From positions 1 through 64,000 of the forward strand of contig JASANC010004165.1 in the NCBI GenBank assembly GCA_030248135.1: 64,000 nt of DNA. The letters are read 5' to 3'. Under the pieces are notes generated by a model. The model worked only from the letters and a program-made list of their open reading frames with translations, was not told where the DNA came from and did no database searches. The position numbers and the translations under genes were made by a program. Origin of the DNA: Theristus sp. LFF4_11. Taxonomy: Eukaryota > Nematoda > Chromadorea > Monhysterida > Xyalidae. Shown here one piece after another: positions 58,186-64,000 of the stretch (positions are counted from its first letter, which is position 1; the number at the start of each line of letters is the position of its first letter).

Positions 58186-58764
58186 GATCGATGTGTTCAG
58201 ATAAGCCTTATACCTCCGCTAATCTTGAGCCTTACTGATTTTGTGGAGCGTGGGAGAGATGATTGACGGATTGATGTGAATGGATGATGATTTTTTTCAA
58301 AAGGGGATTGGTTGTATTATATCAGTCAAGTGATGGGAGTAGGGGAGACCAGTGAAAAATCACTTTTCTGTATCGATCTTGAGAAAGAATGGTAGCCGAC
58401 TGCTAACAATGTCATTGCTTTTATCGGGTTCAATCAGAACATGTTAATGGGGTGAATGAATAAAAGAAGGTGTGAATGTTTCACAAGACACTGACAAGGT
58501 CTACTGAACAAATTGTTGAACAAAATTAGAAAATGTTTGTTGTGAAAGAAATTTTGTTCGGCTGCTTGCTGCCACTGGCAAACGTTACACATAAATCCAG
58601 TGCCACACTCTGTTCACTCTTGGCTTAAAATAGATGATGCAAAAACAAAAGATGATGCTGATGATTTTTTTGATGTGCAGGCTGGATGGCTGGGGCTGGG
58701 TACTTTTTGCAGCCTGGAAGTGCAATATTCGAACTCAGCGCGTCAGTGAAAAAAAAAATAATTT

Positions 58765-58890
58765 TCAAGATCAAGATCAAGATCAAGGTTATTTGTAAGC
58801 CTCACGGCCAGTTCACATCAACACATTCACAAAACTTCCATTATGCAAAACAAACACAATTATGTCACAAAAAACCAAAGAAACACAAGA
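58765..58890 (+). repeat. Dispersed repeat with microsatellite tail, copy 2
   Basis: Begins with a short GATCAA tandem, then TTATTTGTAAGCCTCACGGC and on to ATGTCACAAAAAACCAAAG. It is the inverted match of 42572-42708. It lies upstream of the TTBK gene. Confidence 0.65.
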
Positions 58891-59282
58891 TTATTGATGA
58901 AATTGGTGATGTCGATGCAAACGAATGGGCAGATGACTACCCAGGTATTAACACAAAGAAACAAAATCCACAAAATAAAACCAACCGTCGACAGTCAGAA
59001 ACATAGAATGATAAAAAACGTGCAAACACAATTGAAGCTTGAGAGAAAAAAATAAAATAACGCGATCACGAACCGACAACATCAGACAACGCAGAACGGC
59101 CACGATTGAATGACACTCGTATGGCGGAACTTTGCAGATTTTGTTCTGGTGACTTCAATTTTTTCCAAACCGTTGCCATGCCTCTTCTTGTGTTTTGACC
59201 CCCAAAACGTTACTTTTGTCCCCAGCTAAAATGAAGGCTAACATACCGGCTTGAAATTTGATCAATTCTGATAATGTCAAAC

Positions 59283-60339
59283 ACCCCCCCAGAGCACCAG
59301 AGACCGTTGGGTGGGGGGGGGGGGGGGGGGGGGGGGCACCGTGCCACCCCCCCTAAAACCGGGCACCCCCCCCCATCGGAACCCCCTCGAAAATTTGGCC
59401 GACACCCCCCTCCCACACCCCCATGAAATTTTGTCTGGCGGAGACCCCCCCCAAATTTTCTGCACACCCTAAAATTTTTTTCGAAAATCATGATTTTTTG
59501 TCTATAAAGTCCATAATATAAGCTGAATATATGATAACTTGACCATCTTCATTGTAATTTCAAAGATTTTGAGCAAAATTTAGCGTTTTTCCTTCAAAAT
59601 TTAAGCGAAAAAATATCAGGGGGGGGTGGACCCCCCCACAGAAAATTTTGAAAAAATGCACCCCCAATGGGACCCCCATGGGGGGTCCCACGTTACCATA
59701 GTTTGGCCCCCCCCCCACTTTTTGGTCGGCCACCCCCCCCAAACAGTAGCGAATGGGCGGGGGGGGTGGTGGGGGGGGGGTCCACCCCCCCCCCCCTCAG
59801 CCGAAAATCCTGCCCGTGCACGGGCAGATACCCGTGTACCCCCCCCCTCCCCCCTTTACCTCGACACGGGTACTAGACTCCCCCCACCCCCCTCCGCGAG
59901 AAAACACGGGATCGCACCCCCCCCCCCTCACGGTGGTCAATCTCATCTCAATTTTTTCCAAAAATAGCGTAATTTTTGCATTTTTCTTCACGTTTGTGTC
60001 TGTCCCTGCATAGATTTTGTTGTTTCTGACCAAACAAGCAGCTTGTTTGCACAAAATATTCTGTATTTTACAAGAATTTCTGTGTTTTTCTAAAGCAAAA
60101 ATTTGGTATTACCCGTGCGATCCCGTGCACCCCCCTCACGAAATTTTTCTGCCAGTGCACCCCCCCCCCTCAGGAAAATTTGCTGCCCGTGCACACCCCC
60201 CTCACCAAGAAGGCACCTGACCCCCTCCCCTCTAAAATTTGGCAAACACCCCCCCCCCCTCACCCAAGGTCCCGCTTTCGCTACTGCCCCCCACGGCACC
60301 ATACCCTCCCCTTCGAAATTTTTTGGGCCCACGGTACTG
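59283..60339. mobile_element. G/C-rich hAT-like element, left end missing, with internal expansion
   Basis: Matches 43949-45632 from ACCCCCCCAGAGCACC onward and ends GCCCACGGTACTG at 60339. The left terminus CAGTACC is absent and the sequence abuts a fragment of the 43490-type element. The middle (59750-60290) carries extra C-runs separated by TGCCCGTGCAC motifs. The proline-rich frames here are homopolymer translations. Confidence 0.7.
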
Positions 60340-60979
60340 GACACGACACGAAGCAGCAACCAGACAACGTAGCGCTTGCAAACGAAACAGCTCGGATGCT
60401 CTGCGAGGCGAATCGTCAACTTATATGCATCGGAAATGGTAAACCAAGCTTTGGGACGCTCAAAAACTTCATCGCAGATGTTGGGTTGGCCTGTCGTACT
60501 AAATCAAACAACTGATGTTGACAGACGTTGCCTAAACTAGCCTAAACCAAAACCTAATCGTAAAGCCTAATTCAACGCTAAACAATGTCCTGACCTAATC
60601 CTAACCTAAGCCAAGCCTTTTCAAGAAGGAACATGTCTGAACAATTGCGTTTTGAACAAGTTTTTGTTGGGGCCGGAGCGTGTGCACGCGCGCTAGTGGA
60701 TCATGAGCATGAACATGCCGATGCCTGTGCGCGTGCGTTTTAAAAAAGAAGCGCCAGGAGCTTTGGCAGATGTTGTCGAAGCCTAAAATCCAAAAGTCAA
60801 GTCGGGTCGGTAAACCGGTCCAAAATCGACTGCTGACGGTAGACGGTTTTACGAGGTAATATCAAAAAAAAATTTTGTTGAACTTTCGAAAAATTGTGCC
60901 AAATTTGAGGTTTTCAGAGCATATTAAAGAAAAAAAATTCGAATTAAAAAAATCGGCATTTTTGTTTTTTTAATCACTT

Positions 60980-61109
60980 TAAACCTTGTTCGTTCGAACC
61001 GGGTTCGAACCTCGCTGTGGACAAGACATACTCGTGGAAAATTAGAGTGACCAAAGAACATCTAATGGTCTGTTCCCTCCTGAGCCGAGGGTAAAATTGG
61101 GCTCGGGGC
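60980..61109 (+). repeat. tRNA-derived SINE-like fragment, second copy
   Basis: GGGTTCGAACCTCGCTGTGG holds a polymerase III B-box core. The following text (ACAAGACATACTCGTGGAAA) parallels 24165-24211. It is interrupted at CTCGGGGC by the hAT-like element and resumes after 61667. Confidence 0.45.
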
Positions 61110-61659
61110 CAGTACCGTGGGCGAGGGGGGGGGTGGGGGGGGGGTACACCCCCCAGAGCACCAGAGACCGTCGGGTGGGGGGGGTGGGGGGGCACCGTGC
61201 AACCCCCCCCCCCCTAAAACCGGGCACCCCCCCCCCCCATCGGACCCCCCCCCCCCTCGAAAACTTGCCCAACACCCCCCCCCCGCACCCCCATCAAATT
61301 TTGTCTGGCGGAGACCCCCCCCCCCCCCAAAATTTTCCGTACACCCTAAAATTTTTTTCGAAAATCATGATTTTTTGTCTATAAAGTCCATAATATAAGC
61401 TGAATATATGATAACTTGACCATCTTCATTGTAATTTCAACGATTTTGCAGCAAAATTTAGCGTTTTTACTTCAAAATTTAAGCGAAAAATTATCATGGG
61501 GGGGTGGGGGGGTGGACCCCCCCACAGAAAATTTTGAAAAAATGCACCCCCCCCCCCACGTTACCATAGGTTGGACCCCCCCCTCACTTTTTGGTCGGCA
61601 CCCCCCCCCCCACGGCACCATACCCCCCCTTCGAAAATTGTTTTGGGCCCACGGTACTG
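61110..61659. mobile_element. G/C-rich hAT-like element, complete 550-bp copy, duplication CTCGGGGC
   Basis: CTCGGGGC flanks both sides (61102-61109, 61660-61667). Ends CAGTACCGTGGGC / GCCCACGGTACTG. The core includes AGAGCACCAGAGACCGTCGG, AAAATCATGATTTTTTGTCT and TAGCGTTTTTACTTCAAAAT. This is the cleanest copy of the family in the window. Confidence 0.88.
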
Positions 61660-61794
61660 CTCGGGGCAGTATTGCCCGTCTCCGCCGGAGTTTGGTACCT
61701 TCGGGTTTCCGGAACCGGCGCGCGTATTAAATTTAAAAAAAATTAAAAAAATTCGATTTTTGTTCAACAACCCTACTCCGACGTCAATTTGGAC

Positions 61795-62172
61795 CAGTAC
61801 CGAAGACGAGGGGGGGTGGGGGGGTACACCCCCCCCCCAGAGCACCCGAGACCTCCGCGTGGGGGGGGGTGGGGTGGGGGTCACGCGACACCCACCCCCC
61901 AAAACCTGACACTGGACCTGGACCATCCACACCCCCCCCTCGAAATTTGTTAGACACCCCCCCCCCCCACCCCCCCCCCTAGATGGACCTAAGTAACAGT
62001 GACACTGACACCCCCCAAAAATTTTCTCAGACCGCCCAAAAATCATGAATTTTTGCTCAAAAATCATGATTTTTTGTCTTTAAAGTCCATAATATAAGCT
62101 AAATATATGATAACTTGACATTCTTCATTGTAATTTCAAAGATTTTGCAGCAAAATTTAGCGTTTGGTACTC
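61795..62172. mobile_element. G/C-rich hAT-like element, right end missing
   Basis: Starts CAGTACCGAAGACGAGGG, follows the family through GAGCACCCGAGACC and AAATCATGATTTTTTGTC to AAATTTAGCGTTTGGTACT, then stops matching. It adjoins the retrotransposon at 62368, perhaps truncated by it. Confidence 0.6.
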
Positions 62173-62367
62173 CTTCAAAATACGGGTCCGCTCAAATTTC
62201 ATCGCAGCGTGCTGATTGATGGGTCAAATGAAAGCCCTCGTTCTGCTGAGTAATCCTGTGTATGGGTTTTTTGAAATTCAAAAATTTGAAGAAGTTATTT
62301 GAATTTGAAATTTTAGATAGAGTGGGTCTGTGTGGTGAGCTTGTCAAGTGCACTGAATGTTGTATTT

Positions 62368-64000
62368 ATGTGCTTGATGGATATTTATGACGACGGGCGG
62401 GCTGCACCCCGCGGTGGAACTGTCCATTGCCTGTCCCGCGAACACCTGAAAATTGCGGCGTTCAACTGCCGTGCGCTCACATCGGACATACAGCAGAGGT
62501 CCCTTGCGGAGGACGCAACTGAGCATCGAATAGACATTGCGTGCGTCAGCGAAACACGGCTGCCAACAACATACGAGCAGGTTTCCGACTTGCTAGGCGA
62601 ACGCAACTACAGATTGATAACATTCAATAACAATGACAATACAAATCACCACTCTGGCGTTGGCTTCCTGATCAGCGAGCGCGCTGAGGGGTCGCTGGCG
62701 GCCATCATTCCAGTCAGCGACAGGGTGGCGTGCGCTCGCTTCAGCACGTACATGGGCGTGCGGTCCGGCAGCAGAAGACGGCGAGGCTTGTTCATCGTTG
62801 TCGCGTACGCGCCGCATGAGGGGCACGATGCCGAGGTCAAGGACACGTTCTATCGAGAGCTGGCGCATTCCGTCACGCTGGCGTCATCGGGCGACGTGGT
62901 GCTGATCGCGGGTGACCTGAACGCAGCCGTGGGGCCGCTGTCACCACTCGAGCGTAGCGTCGGCGCGCAGCACGGTGTCCGTTCCGATAAACGGACCGAT
63001 AACGGTCAGCGTTTGGTGACTTTTGCGGAAAATAATGGCTTTGTGCTGTCGTCCACCACATTTCAGCACAGCAAGCGTAAGACGGCGACGCATCGACTAC
63101 CGAACGGACAACTCCGGCAAATCGACCATGTGCTGATCGCAAGACGATGGCGGGCGTGCATCACGGACGTCAGGAGTTGCTGGCGCACCCACGTGGACTC
63201 GGACCATGCGCTGGTCGTTGCCAAGTGCCATCTCCAGTTCCCGCGGACCCAGAGAAGGGCGACGGGCGCGCCGCTGATTGACATCGAGCGACTCGGCGAT
63301 GATGCAGTGAGAGACAAATTCAAAAGCCGTTTAGACATGATTGCGACCAATGATGATTTGAGCTGGGTGAGAATTCGTGAAGACATGTGGACTGCTGCAG
63401 TGGAGGCCTGCGGTCGAAAGAGCCGACGCAAACAGCAGAATCCAATATTCCGATCCGAGACAATAAACTTAATTAAAAGAAGACGCAAATTAATCGGCAA
63501 GGCGCGACGAAATGCAACGAAACAAATCAGGCGATCTGCCAGGTGTGACCGAGAACACTGGTGGGAGCAGAGAGCGAAAGAAGTTCAGATTGCGACCAAT
63601 GTGGGTGACACCAAAGAGCAATATCGGGCGATACGGCGACTGTGCGGCCAGAATGCGGGTATTATGAGAGGCCCTATCAAAGCTGATGACGGCAGTCTGC
63701 TTGTAACCGCAGCGGACAAACTAGAGAGGTGGAGGGAGCACTTCAGTACCCAATTCGGTGCTGAACCTCCCAGGGACACCCCACTGCAACGTCCGCTTGA
63801 CAGCACCACCAACAGCACTTCAGCAGTCAGCATTGAGCCACCAACGATTGAAGAAATCGTAAACGCAATCAAACGTCTTCGATCCGGAAAATCGGCGGGC
63901 CCGGATGGTCTGCCAGCGGAACTGTTCAAATGTGCACCGGCGACGCTAATCCATCGTCTGCATCAGTGTCTGAGGCGCATCTGGGACACAGAGCAGATTC
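62368..64000 (+). CDS. Non-LTR retrotransposon ORF (RTE type): APE endonuclease + reverse transcriptase start
   Basis: An uninterrupted frame of 544 codons runs from the ATG at 62368 off the window end. The preceding in-frame stop is at about 62315. Residues 25-300 are an apurinic-type endonuclease: IAAFNCRAL (Asn), IDIACVSETRL (Glu 62), IAGDLNAAVG (Asp/Asn, about 182) and SDHALV (Asp/His, about 278), so all catalytic positions are kept. After a basic, Arg-rich linker, the reverse transcriptase begins (IEEIVNAIKRLRSGK, then SAGPDGLPAELFKCAP), wording usual for RTE-like elements and the craniofacial-development-protein-2-like sequences derived from them. The FADD catalytic block and 3' end lie outside the window. 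Higher GC and the intact frame suggest a young insertion. The minus-strand frames across this region are shadows. Confidence 0.92.
   Translation, partial: MCLMDIYDDGRAAPRGGTVHCLSREHLKIAAFNCRALTSDIQQRSLAEDATEHRIDIACVSETRLPTTYEQVSDLLGERNYRLITFNNNDNTNHHSGVGFLISERAEGSLAAIIPVSDRVACARFSTYMGVRSGSRRRRGLFIVVAYAPHEGHDAEVKDTFYRELAHSVTLASSGDVVLIAGDLNAAVGPLSPLERSVGAQHGVRSDKRTDNGQRLVTFAENNGFVLSSTTFQHSKRKTATHRLPNGQLRQIDHVLIARRWRACITDVRSCWRTHVDSDHALVVAKCHLQFPRTQRRATGAPLIDIERLGDDAVRDKFKSRLDMIATNDDLSWVRIREDMWTAAVEACGRKSRRKQQNPIFRSETINLIKRRRKLIGKARRNATKQIRRSARCDREHWWEQRAKEVQIATNVGDTKEQYRAIRRLCGQNAGIMRGPIKADDGSLLVTAADKLERWREHFSTQFGAEPPRDTPLQRPLDSTTNSTSAVSIEPPTIEEIVNAIKRLRSGKSAGPDGLPAELFKCAPATLIHRLHQCLRRIWDTEQI

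Noticed and set aside
62385..63929. Several minus-strand frames
   Set aside because: Shadows of the plus-strand endonuclease/reverse transcriptase frame, which keeps catalytic motifs.

Overview
This window is nuclear DNA from an invertebrate animal. Its genes have many small exons with GT-AG introns. The gene set includes an innexin (gap-junction proteins of protostome animals) and a tau-tubulin-kinase-like protein whose wording (FCRIEDKGK, VVMTLVGKSL, HKRPR..AQFRGTVRYAPLACH) is closest to the expanded nematode TTBK-like family. A nematode is the best guess, but this rests on remembered family patterns, not on a search. No rRNA, intact tRNA, CRISPR array or prokaryotic-style operon was seen.

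Gene layout, rebuilt by joining exons at splice sites in matching phase: (1) 4375-8355 (+), the 3' two thirds of CSTF2/CstF-64; (2) 23918-24030 (+), an unassigned candidate first exon; (3) 31115-32691 (+), a complete synaptophysin-family (MARVEL) tetraspan protein; (4) 35542-38026 (+), complete neuronal calcium sensor 1/frequenin; (5) 43468-39305 (-), nearly complete PIG-T, converging on NCS-1; (6) 46152-46869 (+), a small type I membrane protein, and 47658-48624 (+), a C-terminal AMPK-beta-type glycogen-binding (CBM48) domain, possibly one gene; (7) 50124-55253 (+), a complete innexin; (8) 58185-55881 (-), a complete TTBK-like kinase; (9) 62368 to the window end (+), an RTE-type non-LTR retrotransposon ORF with endonuclease and the start of the reverse transcriptase. 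Four of the host proteins (physin, NCS-1, innexin, TTBK) have roles in excitable cells; nothing shows that they are co-regulated.

Much of the rest is mobile DNA, often nested. Positions 1-4307 and 10687-17518 hold Helitron-like elements (TC start, hairpin plus CTAG end, A|T target) in head-to-tail arrays, one of them interrupted by two younger tandem copies. A Tc1/mariner element with a broken transposase lies at 8788-9914, and a 100-bp MITE with the same ends sits in NCS-1. A 2.7-kb TTAA-flanked foldback element built of inverted tandem repeats lies at 24216-26958. Several hAT-like elements have exact 8-bp target duplications: 21683-22738, 43949-45632, 52577-54826 and 61110-61659. A family of G/C-homopolymer-rich elements fills 43949-45632 and 59283-62172. 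Long stretches (18731-20876, 26963-31114, 32702-35541, 48790-50123) show no gene I can support.
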